Shown here one piece after another: positions 25,890 to 35,349 of a stretch of DNA of 64,000 nt (position 1 is its first letter; every line of letters begins with the position of its first letter). Position numbers and translations under genes: made by a program. The notes beneath the pieces were generated by a model that was not told the DNA's origin, searched no databases, and worked only from the letters and a program-made list of their open reading frames with translations. The stretch comes from Halocatena pleomorpha (GTDB lineage Archaea; Halobacteriota; Halobacteria; Halobacteriales; Haloarculaceae), in contig NZ_RRCH01000011.1 in the NCBI RefSeq assembly GCF_003862495.1, positions 1 to 64,000 on the forward strand, written 5' to 3'.

Positions 25890-27602
25890 TCACACCACCA
25901 GCACCGCGAACGTCCCGATGAGCACGAGCGTGACGAGCAACACGCTCGTCCCGATACTAGCCTCTAACCGAACGTTTTCCCTGCCAGTGAGTCGTCCAAC
26001 GGCTCGTCCCGGCTGTTCGACGACATCGATCAAAACGCGCGTGGACGCCACCACGACTCGATCGATGGCTGCGTACAGTTCGGTGACGGCGAGAACGACA
26101 CCACGCGTTCCGTACAACGCCAGTGGGTTGTACAGCCGATCGATGTCGGGCACACGACCGACTCGTTTGAGCGGCTGTTTCAGGAATACGAAGCCGACGA
26201 CGGCGATGGCAGCCAACGCCAGCGTCTCACCGACGTGACCGAGGGTGTACGTTGTGTACTCGAACCCGGTCGTCGGGAGGAGCGCAAACAGTGCCGACGG
26301 CGCTAACCCGTACAGCACACACAACCCGGCGACAAGAACCATCGCCACCGACTGTCCCCGATTGGCGTCGTTCACGGAACCGTCGTACGTTCCTTCAACG
26401 AACGCGCTGTATCCGAGCTTGATGAACGAGAGGAACGTCCCGACGCCACCAGCAAGCAGGAGATACCACAGCACGTCGAGGTGTTTTTTGTGTGCGGCTC
26501 CCAGAACCATCCCCTTCGAAACGAAGCCATTGAATCCTGGGAAGCCGGAGATTGACAGCGCAGCGACGGTGAACGTGATGGCCGTGATCGGCATCTTTCG
26601 GCCGAGTCCGCCGATCTTCTTCAGGCTCTCCTCACCGGTCCGGTAGATGACCACTCCGACGGTCATGAACAACAGGCTCTTATAGAGGATGTGGTTGAAC
26701 ACGTGACCGAACGCGCCACCGGTTGCGAGCGCGCCGCCGATCCCGACGCCCGCGATCATGTATCCGACCTGTGACTGAATGTGATAAGAGAGGAGTCGGC
26801 GCATGTCGTTTTGAAGCAACGCCATTCCCGCGCCGAAGACGGCCATCAGCCCGCCCATGTAAGCGATTGCGAGCTGTCCGTCGGGAAACGCTCGGTACAT
26901 TCCGTACACGCCTGTTTTCGTCGTGTACACGCACAGAAAGACGCTCGCCGCAATGTGTGGTCGCGGATACGTATCCGGTAGCCACGCGTGCAGTCCGACG
27001 AAGCCGACGTTGACACCGATTCCGATTCCCGCGAGCACTGGGGCGACATCGCCAGCGAGCCCGCCAGCGGTTGCGGTGAACAGGAACGATCCGACGAGCA
27101 CGTAGTGCCACACCACCGCTCCGAGCAACAGCGTTCCGCCGATGCCGTGTAACAGCGCGTACCGGTACCCGGCGCGCACCGCGCGACCACCGTAATACCA
27201 GACCAACAGCGTGCTGGTGACCGCCATCAGCTCCCAGAAGAAGATGAGCGTCAGCCAGTCGCCACCGAAGACGGCACCGAGGCTCGTTCCCACGTAGCCG
27301 AGCGCGAACGCCGTTTGAATCGACGACGCCTCACTCGCCCACGAGTAGAGTACGGCGACGGAACCAATGAACGCGAAGATGATCCCCATCAGTGTGGAGA
27401 ACGGATCGACGTTGAGCAACACGACATCGAAGCCGAACAGCTTCGCTGGGAGGTGTTGTCCGGCGGGCATGAGCCAGACGTACGGGACGAGCACACCTGT
27501 CGTGAGAACGCCGAGTGCGTGGCCGAGCCGCCGATCGATGAAGGGTACTATCAACGCGACCGCGAGGACGGGCACGAACGGCGGCACGATCGGATCGACC
27601 AT
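25890..27602 (-). CDS. Mrp antiporter large subunit, third antiporter-like paralogue
   Basis: A 570-residue polytopic protein of the NuoL/NuoM/MrpA-D fold. The proton-path residues are visible: Glu in LIFFWELMAVTS, Lys/His pairs in VGFVGLHAWLPDTYP and NDMRRLLSYHIQSQVGYMI, and ILYKSLLFM. An upstream open stretch to 27731 is the shadow of the previous gene's end; ATG 27602 overlaps that gene's stop. It is the last gene of the nine-gene operon. Which of the three paralogues plays the MrpA or MrpD role cannot be decided by eye. Confidence 0.87.
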   Translation of the reverse strand: MVDPIVPPFVPVLAVALIVPFIDRRLGHALGVLTTGVLVPYVWLMPAGQHLPAKLFGFDVVLLNVDPFSTLMGIIFAFIGSVAVLYSWASEASSIQTAFALGYVGTSLGAVFGGDWLTLIFFWELMAVTSTLLVWYYGGRAVRAGYRYALLHGIGGTLLLGAVVWHYVLVGSFLFTATAGGLAGDVAPVLAGIGIGVNVGFVGLHAWLPDTYPRPHIAASVFLCVYTTKTGVYGMYRAFPDGQLAIAYMGGLMAVFGAGMALLQNDMRRLLSYHIQSQVGYMIAGVGIGGALATGGAFGHVFNHILYKSLLFMTVGVVIYRTGEESLKKIGGLGRKMPITAITFTVAALSISGFPGFNGFVSKGMVLGAAHKKHLDVLWYLLLAGGVGTFLSFIKLGYSAFVEGTYDGSVNDANRGQSVAMVLVAGLCVLYGLAPSALFALLPTTGFEYTTYTLGHVGETLALAAIAVVGFVFLKQPLKRVGRVPDIDRLYNPLALYGTRGVVLAVTELYAAIDRVVVASTRVLIDVVEQPGRAVGRLTGRENVRLEASIGTSVLLVTLVLIGTFAVLVV

Positions 27603-29320
27603 CAGACGCTCACCCCCGTCGCGCTGGTGACGACGAGTCTGACGATCCGAAGGAACACGGCAGCGTCGGGGACGATCCCGAGAACGATCGATCCTGCGGC
27701 CGCAAAGAGGATCGGGCCGAGCATGAACCACGTCGACTCCTCACCACCCCAGCCCCGGTGTTCCCAGGCCAGTTTCCCGTCGGGACCGTGATCAGGATGG
27801 AGGTTGGCTTGCGTCTCTTGGCGGTCCCGTGGTCCCTGCCCCCCGTGATCCGGTGCGTAGCCGTGATCGTCTTTCTCTCCGGCTGTATCATCGGTATCAT
27901 CGGGAGCATGGCCGCCGTCGGTGACGGCTTCCCCGTCCGCGTACCGACCACCTAACACGTTCTCGACGACCGGCTTCGGGTCATCACGTTCTGGTGACTC
28001 GAAAAAGGCGGTGTACACCACTGGCCAGAAATACGCGATGTTGAGGATCCCCGAGAGGAGCAACGCACCGGTGAACAAGATGTGCCCAGTTGAGACGGTG
28101 CCAATGAGGAGGTAGTACTTGCTGACGAAGCCAGCAACGAGCGGGATACCGGCCATCCCCAACGACGCGACCCCGAAGGCGGTCATTGTCAACGGCATCC
28201 GCTTGCCGATCCCCGCCATGTTGCTGATGTCATCGGTGTGGGTTTCGACGTGCACGGCTCCGGCACAGAAAAACAGCGTGAGCTTCATGAACGCATGAGC
28301 TGGGATGTGGAGGAGTCCACCTACCAGCGCGTAGGGACCGAGAACGGCCAGCCCGAGTACGATGTACGACAGTTGGCTCACTGTCGAGAACGCGAGCCGC
28401 CGTTTGAGATTGTCCTGTCGGAGCGCGATGATGCTGGCGATTGTGAGGGTGATCGCCGCGACCGTTGCGAGCGGCAGCCCCACGCCGAGATCACCGACCA
28501 GATCCGGTCCGAACACGTCGAGGACGACGCGTGCGACGCCGAACACGCCGGATTTGACGACAGCGACGGCGTGCAACAGCCCGGAGACGGGGGTCGGTGC
28601 GACCATCGCGTCCGGAAGCCACGAGTGCAACGGCATCAACGCCGCCTTGACGCCGAACCCGGCGGCCAACAGGGCGAACGCTGCGCGTCCAAAGACGGGA
28701 TCAGCGGTGGCGAGTCCTGCGATCCCGCCGGGGGTGAACGCCGTCGTTCCCGTGAGCCAGAACACGAGCACCGTTCCCGCCAGCACGGCCACACCGCCGC
28801 CGAAGGTGTACGCCAGATACTTTCGACCGGCCGCACGCGCCTCTTCGGTCCCGTCGTGGGCGACCAACGGGTAGGTCGCAACCGTCAGCAGTTCGTAGAA
28901 GACGTACAACACGATCAGGTTGGCGGCAAACGCGATGCCAATCGTCGAAGAGAGACTGGCGGCAAACGCCGCGAAATAGCGCGTTTGTGCGTGCTCGTCC
29001 AGCCCTCGCATGTATCCGATGCTGTAAAAGCTCGTCACCAACCATAACAGACTCGCAAGCAAGGCGAACAGGACGCCCAGCGCGTCTGCTCGCAACGCGA
29101 ATCGAACACCCGGCACGAACGTCCCGATGTCGGTGACGTACACCTGCCCGGAAAGCACACCCGGCACCATACTCCCGACGATGCCGAGCTTCGTTCCGGC
29201 AGCGAGGAGCGTCCACGACTCGCGCAGGTCCGGTCGTCTGTGGGAGGCGAGAATCAGAACGACGGCGATTGCTGATACGAGCACTGCAGCGATCGGTCTG
29301 AGGGATGTAACGTCGGTCAT
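27602..29320 (-). CDS. Mrp antiporter large subunit, second antiporter-like paralogue
   Basis: A 572-residue NuoM/MrpD-like protein. It has the Glu of VLYVFYELLTVATY, Lys in FGVKAALMPLHSWLPDA and DNLKRRLAFSTVSQLSY. Near the C-terminus (about 440-520) a hydrophilic segment very rich in Asp, His and Gly (DDHGYAPDHGGQGPRD and similar) is inserted between two membrane helices, unlike its two paralogues. That loop should lie on one face of the membrane and might bind metal; this is inference. It overlaps its neighbours by start/stop sharing on both sides. Confidence 0.87.
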   Translation of the reverse strand: MTDVTSLRPIAAVLVSAIAVVLILASHRRPDLRESWTLLAAGTKLGIVGSMVPGVLSGQVYVTDIGTFVPGVRFALRADALGVLFALLASLLWLVTSFYSIGYMRGLDEHAQTRYFAAFAASLSSTIGIAFAANLIVLYVFYELLTVATYPLVAHDGTEEARAAGRKYLAYTFGGGVAVLAGTVLVFWLTGTTAFTPGGIAGLATADPVFGRAAFALLAAGFGVKAALMPLHSWLPDAMVAPTPVSGLLHAVAVVKSGVFGVARVVLDVFGPDLVGDLGVGLPLATVAAITLTIASIIALRQDNLKRRLAFSTVSQLSYIVLGLAVLGPYALVGGLLHIPAHAFMKLTLFFCAGAVHVETHTDDISNMAGIGKRMPLTMTAFGVASLGMAGIPLVAGFVSKYYLLIGTVSTGHILFTGALLLSGILNIAYFWPVVYTAFFESPERDDPKPVVENVLGGRYADGEAVTDGGHAPDDTDDTAGEKDDHGYAPDHGGQGPRDRQETQANLHPDHGPDGKLAWEHRGWGGEESTWFMLGPILFAAAGSIVLGIVPDAAVFLRIVRLVVTSATGVSV

Positions 29321-30825
29321 GATAGCAGGTGTTCGATGGTCGGTTCAAGAAGCTGTCCGTATTCGAAGGCGACGACGCCGAGGACGACGGACAACACAGC
29401 TGCGGTCACGACCGTCATCCACATTCCCATGGAGGGAGTGGTGCCGGTACCGTCGGTGGCGACGTTGACCGCGTCTGTCGCGTCTGTCGTCTCGACGCTC
29501 GATGTGGTGACGGCCGGTTCTCGGAAGTACATGCGCTCGATGAGCCGCGCGAAGTACGCCAGTGTCAACAGCGTACTCAGGAGGATAACGGCCGCAAGCG
29601 GCCACGACTGGGTTTCGACCGCACCCAGAGCAATGTACCACTTGCCGACGAACCCGATCGTTGGCGGAACGCCGACCATAGCGAGCGCAATGATTCCGAA
29701 GGACCCCGCGCCGATGGGCAGGTGTTTGCCCAGTCCTTCGAATTCCGTGACGGTTCGGGAACCGGCGTTGGTCCCGATTAACCCTGCCGTCAGGAACAAG
29801 CCACCTTTCATGATAGCGTGACCCACAAGATGGATCGCCGCCCCCGTCAAGGCAGTGTCGTTCCCCACTGCGATGGCACCGATGATAAGGCCGAACTGTG
29901 ACACCGACGAGTACGCGAGAAGCTGTTTGATCTCACTCTGTGCGACCGCGAGGAGACTCCCGGTCACGATGCTGACTACCGCTCCGGCCATGAGCACAGT
30001 TCGCGCGAACGGATTCGCTAGCAGAAAGTCCACGGTGAATACGGAGAAGACGATCCGTATCAGTGCGTACGCCGAGACCGTCGAGACAAGCGCTGATATG
30101 AGGCCACTCACCGCGTCCGGTGCACCGGCGTACGCGACTGGTTGCCAGGTGTGTAACGGGAACACGGCGATCTTGACGAACAGCCCAACCACGAGGAGTC
30201 CAAACGCAGCTTGTACGAGAGACGACGTGTACCCCACCGCGGCGAGTTGTCCGGACAGATCGGCCATGTTGAGTGTCCCTGTGGCGACGTACGCGTAGCC
30301 GATCCCTAACAGGAACAGCGACGCGCCGAACGTACCAACAAGAAGGTATTTCAGCGCGGCGAGCGCCGACCGCCCGCCCTTGCCGCTGGCGACCAGTGCG
30401 TACGCCGTCAGCCCCGTTATTTCGAGAAAGACGTACATGTTAAACACGTCTCCGGTGATGCTCATTCCCGTGAGTCCAGCGACGAGCAGGAGATACGTCG
30501 CGTAGAACGAGTTCGACCGCGGTCCTGCCGTTCGGGCGTAGCCGAGCACACCGAGAGCAACGACGGCCACCAGAACGATCATCGTCGCTGAAAGCCCGTC
30601 AATGACGAGTTCGATGCCGTAGGGTACGGTGAACCCTCCAACGACGTACTGGACGGGGTCGCCGTTGAACCCGCGGAGCGCGAGCGATCCCGTTATAGCG
30701 ATCTGTACGATTGACGCGAGTGTGGCGATCGGCCATCCGGTGCGTGGACGAACGAGTCCAACGAGCAACACCGCGATGGACGCGAAGATGGGGAACACGA
30801 TCACCAACGCCGGGAGATCAGTCAT
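29317..30825 (-). CDS. mrpD: Mrp antiporter subunit D
   Basis: The 502-residue protein is the closest of the three to canonical MrpD. It has the conserved MYVFLEITGLTAYAL glutamate, KIAVFPLHTWQPVAYAGAP and QLLAYSSVSQFGLII. MrpD is an antiporter-like subunit carrying the cation/proton path. It starts 8 bases inside mrpC and overlaps the following gene. A Thr/Asp/Val-rich hydrophilic piece precedes the last helix. Confidence 0.9.
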   Translation of the reverse strand: MTDLPALVIVFPIFASIAVLLVGLVRPRTGWPIATLASIVQIAITGSLALRGFNGDPVQYVVGGFTVPYGIELVIDGLSATMIVLVAVVALGVLGYARTAGPRSNSFYATYLLLVAGLTGMSITGDVFNMYVFLEITGLTAYALVASGKGGRSALAALKYLLVGTFGASLFLLGIGYAYVATGTLNMADLSGQLAAVGYTSSLVQAAFGLLVVGLFVKIAVFPLHTWQPVAYAGAPDAVSGLISALVSTVSAYALIRIVFSVFTVDFLLANPFARTVLMAGAVVSIVTGSLLAVAQSEIKQLLAYSSVSQFGLIIGAIAVGNDTALTGAAIHLVGHAIMKGGLFLTAGLIGTNAGSRTVTEFEGLGKHLPIGAGSFGIIALAMVGVPPTIGFVGKWYIALGAVETQSWPLAAVILLSTLLTLAYFARLIERMYFREPAVTTSSVETTDATDAVNVATDGTGTTPSMGMWMTVVTAAVLSVVLGVVAFEYGQLLEPTIEHLLS

Positions 30826-31174
30826 CCTCGCTCACCTCCCGGATCACGGTGGTGTCGAGAGTGCCGTACTCCCCATAAATGCGGACGATGAGTCCGAGCG
30901 CGACGGCGGTGAGACTCACCCCGACGACGATCGCGGTGAGGATCAACACGTGCGGGAGCGGGCTGACGTACGGTCCCGGTGCGGTCACCAACGGCGGACT
31001 TGCACCCGACACGTACGCGATCACGATGAAAAACAGGAAGATTCCTGATTGGAAAACGTTCATCCCGATGACTTTTTTCACGAGATTAGATTTATCTATC
31101 ATCATGTATGTTCCGATACCCATCAGTAGGAACGCCACGAGGTAGTAGAGCCGCTCGTTCAGCAGCTCGATCAC
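30818..31174 (-). CDS. mrpC: Mrp antiporter subunit C (NuoK-like)
   Basis: The 118-residue protein has three membrane helices, as NuoK and MrpC do. The segment LVKKVIGMNVFQSGIFLFFI and LPHVLILTAIVVGVSLTAVA are characteristic. It shares its start with the end of mrpB and its end with mrpD, so translation is probably coupled along the operon. Confidence 0.9.
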   Translation of the reverse strand: MIELLNERLYYLVAFLLMGIGTYMMIDKSNLVKKVIGMNVFQSGIFLFFIVIAYVSGASPPLVTAPGPYVSPLPHVLILTAIVVGVSLTAVALGLIVRIYGEYGTLDTTVIREVSEDD

Positions 31175-31638
31175 GCAGTCTCACCCCCGTTGTCCTCCAT
31201 TCCGGACGCGATGACGAAAAAGAGCCCCGTCACGATTCCGGAAACGATGAGACCGATCGCAAGCTCGACCAGTTCGATCCCGTACTTGGAGGCGTGATGG
31301 ATCTCATACGCGTGATACTCCAGGAACGATCCGCCGAGTAAGACGGGTCCGGTCCCGATCAGTATGAACGCGAGGACGCCGCTTCCGACGAGACCGACCG
31401 GGAGTTTCGGACCGACCCAGTTCCGCGTTGTCTCGATGCCAAACGCCATACCGAGCATGAGAACGATGGTGCCGACGATGACGCCGCCCTGAAAGCCACC
31501 ACCGGAGGAATCCGCACCGTGGAACATCACGAACAACCCGAACGTGAACACGAACGGCGTGATGATGCGGACGGTCGCCATGATGATCGGACTCTCAACG
31601 TACGGTGTCGGTGTTCGCTCGTCTGTGCTGTCGCTCAT
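31171..31638 (-). CDS. mrpB: Mrp antiporter subunit B (MnhB domain)
   Basis: The 155-residue protein is an MnhB domain with four membrane helices: TPFVFTFGLFVMFHGADSSGGGFQGGVIV is split over helix 1 and the conserved glycine-rich loop, and YGIELVELAIGLIVSGIVTG is the last. The short N-terminus is charged. It sits between the DUF4040 gene and mrpC with overlaps on both sides. Confidence 0.9.
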   Translation of the reverse strand: MSDSTDERTPTPYVESPIIMATVRIITPFVFTFGLFVMFHGADSSGGGFQGGVIVGTIVLMLGMAFGIETTRNWVGPKLPVGLVGSGVLAFILIGTGPVLLGGSFLEYHAYEIHHASKYGIELVELAIGLIVSGIVTGLFFVIASGMEDNGGETA

Positions 31639-32171
31639 TCGAACACCTCCTTCTGGAGAACGAGGAGAATCCCGACGCCTGCTGAGTAGACCACGACCGC
31701 CTCACCCAGTGTGTCGAAGCCACGGTAGGCCGCAAGCACGGCCGTGACGACGTTGTTGACCTCAGTTTCGGTGTACGCGTTTTCGAGGTAGTAGTTGGTC
31801 ACGTTGTCAGTAACCACTGCTGACTCCGACGATCCGACCGGCGGCAGCGCGAACACGGTCGTCGAAAGCACTGCGACGAACGCGATCGTAATGATAAGCG
31901 CCCCGGGATTGACGCGCTCAACTGTTCGCTCGCCCGTCGGTCGCACGGTTTTGGCAATGGTCAACAGAAACAGGACCGTTATGACGCCTGCGCCGACTGC
32001 GGCCTCCGTGAGTCCCACATCCGGCGCTCGAAGGAACACCCAAACAATCGAAATACCCAGACTGTACGCGCTGAACGCGATGATCGATCCGAGCACGTCC
32101 CGCAACAGCGCCGTGACGAGGGCTGATCCCACGACGAACACCAGCAGCGCAATCTCCAGTGCTTCGTTCAT
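31635..32171 (-). CDS. Mrp antiporter, MrpA C-terminal-like subunit (DUF4040)
   Basis: A 178-residue membrane protein corresponding to the separately encoded C-terminal part of MrpA. It has helices LVFVVGSALVTALLRDVLGS, VFLRAPDVGLTEAAVGAGVI with its conserved Glu/Asp, and a second half ending VVYSAGVGILLVLQKEVFE. Start ATG 32171 overlaps the mrpG stop; an ATG 24 bases upstream is less likely. Confidence 0.87.
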   Translation of the reverse strand: MNEALEIALLVFVVGSALVTALLRDVLGSIIAFSAYSLGISIVWVFLRAPDVGLTEAAVGAGVITVLFLLTIAKTVRPTGERTVERVNPGALIITIAFVAVLSTTVFALPPVGSSESAVVTDNVTNYYLENAYTETEVNNVVTAVLAAYRGFDTLGEAVVVYSAGVGILLVLQKEVFE

Positions 32172-32482
32172 GATTCTTCCTCCTCCGTCGTCCACGGTTC
32201 GATGCCTTGATCGGCCGCTGCCCGCACGATAGCGTGGGCGGCAGTGGGGTTCGTCAGGAACATGAACACCAACAATAACACCGTCTTCAGCGTCGATAGA
32301 TCGCCACCGAACGTGATCGCTACCGCGGTGAGCGTCAACACTGCCCCGAACGTCTCGCTCTTCGAGGCGCTGTGTGTTCGCGTGTAAACGTCCGGAAGCC
32401 GAACGAGACCGATGGCGGCGACAACGGCGAAGAACACGCCGCTACACGTCAATAGGAGTATGAGAATCTCCTGTATCTCCAT
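32168..32482 (-). CDS. mrpG: Mrp antiporter subunit G
   Basis: The 104-residue protein has three membrane helices and the MrpG hallmark GLVRLPDVYTRTHSASKSET, followed by FLTNPTAAHAIVRAA. It ends with a short acidic tail. It lies between mrpF and the DUF4040 gene with overlapping ends. Confidence 0.9.
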   Translation of the reverse strand: MEIQEILILLLTCSGVFFAVVAAIGLVRLPDVYTRTHSASKSETFGAVLTLTAVAITFGGDLSTLKTVLLLVFMFLTNPTAAHAIVRAAADQGIEPWTTEEEES

Positions 32483-32757
32483 TACAGCACCTCACCCCTG
32501 TCGACCGTGAATTTCGATATTGTGATACTCAACAGGAAATTCAACAGTGCATATACGAGGGCGATGTCGAGCGCGCCCGGTTCTCCGATTGCCGCCGCTA
32601 ACAAGGCGATGACGATGACGACGTTCGAACCGAGGACGTTGATCGCGACGACGCGGTCGGGCATCGTGGGACCACGAAGGATCCGGTAGACGGCGACCAG
32701 TGACGCGGTGATGAACGCGGCAGCAGCTCCAAAGAGGATCTCCGTAACGAGCGTCAT
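32482..32757 (-). CDS. mrpF: Mrp antiporter subunit F
   Basis: The 91-residue protein has three membrane helices and the typical RILRGPTMPDRVVAINVLGS stretch between the first and second. The last helix reads LDIALVYALLNFLLSITISKF. It follows mrpE with an overlapping start. Confidence 0.9.
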   Translation of the reverse strand: MTLVTEILFGAAAAFITASLVAVYRILRGPTMPDRVVAINVLGSNVVIVIALLAAAIGEPGALDIALVYALLNFLLSITISKFTVDRGEVL

Positions 32758-33794
32758 GTGTTCTCATCTCCGTCGTTCATGCGTTCTCGGGGAGTTGGGA
32801 TCTCCGTGGCTTCTCGGCCATAGAAGACGAAACGCACCGCCCGCTCAAGCGATCCCTCCAACAGATCTTCGTACGTGGTGGGCGTCAGCGCGTGAACAGT
32901 GAAGCGTCGTTGAGACACGTCGACAGTGAGAGTCCCCGGAATGAGCGTGATGCTGTTGGCGAACGTCGTTATCGACAGTGACGACCAGACGGCGGCGTCG
33001 AACTCAACCACCTTCGGATCGATCGGGAGTTCCGGGTGGAGAACGACGTAGGCGATGTGGAGGCTGCCTTTCACGATCTCCCACAGGAGGTACGGGAGGT
33101 ACAGCGCGAGCCGTCCGAGTTGTTTTCCCGCCCGAACGGGACGAACGGGGGATGTGAGCGATACCTGCCACAGCGCGACCGAAACGACGCTGGCGCTGAT
33201 CGCTCCTGTGACGAGGTCGTACGTTTCGAGCGATCCCGCGAGCAGCAGATAAAACAGGTACGAAACCCCGAACAACGCCAAAAACTGCGTGACAGTGCCG
33301 CGACGAACCAACGGCGGACTGCGCCGCTCTCTCTGGACGGGTGCCTCTTCGACATCCAAGCCGGCCTTTCGTACTTCGGCTTCCAGCGGCGGCAACAGGG
33401 GTGTCGTTCCGAGCGGGGAGAATTCAGGGTCGAACACCGCAACATCAAGATCGTGAGTGCGCGCGTACCGCACCAGAGCGTTGGCGTAATCCACCGGACT
33501 GAATAGATACTCTTCGGTGCCAATCACGGCGGTGTCGATGGTTACCCGCTCGGCGTCGTCTTCGATATCCTCCTCTGTCCACACGGTCACCCGGTCAAGG
33601 AGCGTGTCCGCTACTGTGGTTTCCTCTGACTTCGGGTCGAGCGTGGGACGCTCCGAAAGCGGATACACGAAGTGAATCGTCGCTGCTCCTTCCGTTTCGT
33701 CGGTCCGTTCGAGTGCGTGTCGGATAGCATAAGCGACGGTGTTCCGCAGCGTGACCGACTCCGACACCGGAACGAGCAGACGGAGATCGGTCAC
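32754..33794 (-). CDS. mrpE: Mrp antiporter subunit E with N-terminal universal-stress-like domain
   Basis: This is the first gene of the operon. The C-terminal half (about 165-335) is MrpE: two membrane helices, then LALYLPYLLWEIVKGSLHIA and the conserved ITTFANSITLIPGTLTVDV. The N-terminal half (about 1-125: DLRLLVPVSESVTLRNTVAY) looks like a UspA-type alpha/beta domain, which classical MrpE lacks. GTG 33794 with an upstream GAGGTGGT is preferred; an ATG at 33818 would add 8 residues. The extra domain could sense nucleotide or stress; this is inference. Confidence 0.85.
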   Translation of the reverse strand: MTDLRLLVPVSESVTLRNTVAYAIRHALERTDETEGAATIHFVYPLSERPTLDPKSEETTVADTLLDRVTVWTEEDIEDDAERVTIDTAVIGTEEYLFSPVDYANALVRYARTHDLDVAVFDPEFSPLGTTPLLPPLEAEVRKAGLDVEEAPVQRERRSPPLVRRGTVTQFLALFGVSYLFYLLLAGSLETYDLVTGAISASVVSVALWQVSLTSPVRPVRAGKQLGRLALYLPYLLWEIVKGSLHIAYVVLHPELPIDPKVVEFDAAVWSSLSITTFANSITLIPGTLTVDVSQRRFTVHALTPTTYEDLLEGSLERAVRFVFYGREATEIPTPRERMNDGDENT

Positions 33795-34041
33795 CCCGAC
33801 CACCACCTCGACGAACAAGACGACGTACTAACCAGAGTAGATGACATCAATCTTCGCGTAGTCATTAGACCAGGCGGGTTAAAGGATTTCTTTCTCAATT
33901 CGGCTTAGTCGATCTCAATTTGGACGACAGCAGGACGATGCGACCGATACTTTTTGAAATTCGTATTCTCTGTGCCGGTGTTCTCCAGTCAGAGATCCCA
34001 CAGCGGTGACCCCACCGCTTGAACATCCCGTTCCCGTCAGC

Positions 34042-35196
34042 TTACGTGGCAACGATCCGTTTGACTGCATTGGCGGCAACCACGGCGATCCCAATCTCCA
34101 GACCGCCGGCTGCGAGAAACGCCGGTAGATAGCCGTACTGATCGGTGATGATGCCGCCGATGAGGAAGCCGCTCAACATTCCGAGACTTCCGAACACGTT
34201 GAAACCACCCATTCCGACGCCGCGTTCTGTCGCCGGAACGATGTCGGTAACGAGCGCCATCGTCGTCGGTGAGACACATGCTCCACAGATCCCGCAGGCG
34301 ATCAGTAACCCACCAGCCAGGGCGTACCCAGGCGCGAGTCCGATACCGATGATCGTCACTCCATACAACATCGATCCGACGACGACCGGCAGAAACCGAC
34401 CGATCCGATCCGACAGCCAGCCAATGGGGTACTGCAACACGGCGAACGGCACGAAAAACAACGCCAGCGTGAGTCCTGCCTGTGCCGCGTCGAGTCCGAA
34501 CGCGTCCCGGAAGTACGCGACGCCTGTCAAGGCGAAAAAGCCGGCGGTCAGCCGATCAATGTATCCGAATGCGAAGGGCACGAGGAGCGCAGGGCGGGTA
34601 CGAATGTGGTCCGCGATTGCGTCAACTGGTAGCCCGGTAGCAGGACTCCGGTCCGGAATCGTTGCGGCGAGGACCGCGACACCGCCCAACAGCACCGCGC
34701 CACCGTACAGGGGTGCCAACGGGTCGACCGTCGCAAGTTGGCCGCCGGCAACGGATCCGAGTGCCGCGCCGAGTCCGACCGCCGTGCCTGCTGCGCCCAT
34801 GTTTCGGCCGTGGCCGCCGGAGAGATCCATCAACATCGTAATCGACAGCGAGAACGCACCGATCGTAAACGCTCCACCGACGACCCGCAACAGGAGCACA
34901 ACGCCGAACGTGACACCTAACTGAGGGACCAGCGCGACCGCGAGGTAACTGGCTGCCCCACCGGCGGCTCCGAGCACCACGAGTGGGGTCCGACGGCCCA
35001 GCGCGTCGCTCAGAACGCCCCACAGAACGGCACAAACGACGAACGCACCGAACTCCGCGACGAGAAACCACGTTCCTGCGAGAATGTCATCACCACCACC
35101 GAGGGCGGCGACCGTGTTTTCTAACCCCGGATACAGAAACACCTGTGAGACGAGCACACTCCACACGATGAGTGCGAGCCGTCCTCGGTCACTCAT
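34042..35196 (-). CDS. Major facilitator superfamily transporter
   Basis: A 384-residue protein with about 12 membrane helices in two halves. The MFS motif A-like loop is GVLSDALGRRTPLVVLG after helix 2, and its counterpart in the second half is IGWLSDRIGRFLPVVVG. The family exchanges small solutes or drugs against protons. The substrate is unknown. It is divergent from rnhB, and its closest relatives are probably haloarchaeal efflux-type MFS proteins. Confidence 0.85.
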   Translation of the reverse strand: MSDRGRLALIVWSVLVSQVFLYPGLENTVAALGGGDDILAGTWFLVAEFGAFVVCAVLWGVLSDALGRRTPLVVLGAAGGAASYLAVALVPQLGVTFGVVLLLRVVGGAFTIGAFSLSITMLMDLSGGHGRNMGAAGTAVGLGAALGSVAGGQLATVDPLAPLYGGAVLLGGVAVLAATIPDRSPATGLPVDAIADHIRTRPALLVPFAFGYIDRLTAGFFALTGVAYFRDAFGLDAAQAGLTLALFFVPFAVLQYPIGWLSDRIGRFLPVVVGSMLYGVTIIGIGLAPGYALAGGLLIACGICGACVSPTTMALVTDIVPATERGVGMGGFNVFGSLGMLSGFLIGGIITDQYGYLPAFLAAGGLEIGIAVVAANAVKRIVAT

Positions 35197-35349
35197 CGTT
35201 CAGAGGACGGCGTGCTCGCTGATCGAGACGGCGCGGTCGATGGAACCAGCTCATCATGCTCACAGTTCAATCATCGTGGTGCCGTTTTATCCCTCCGTCG
35301 GAACCGTCCCAACACAACGGTTTTACTGGTCGACGGTGGTGGGGTAGGT

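Noticed and set aside
28238-29047. Long plus-strand frame opposite an Mrp subunit
   Set aside because: It is an antisense shadow with a low-complexity, Arg/Glu/Asp-rich composition, and the minus strand encodes a clear antiporter subunit.
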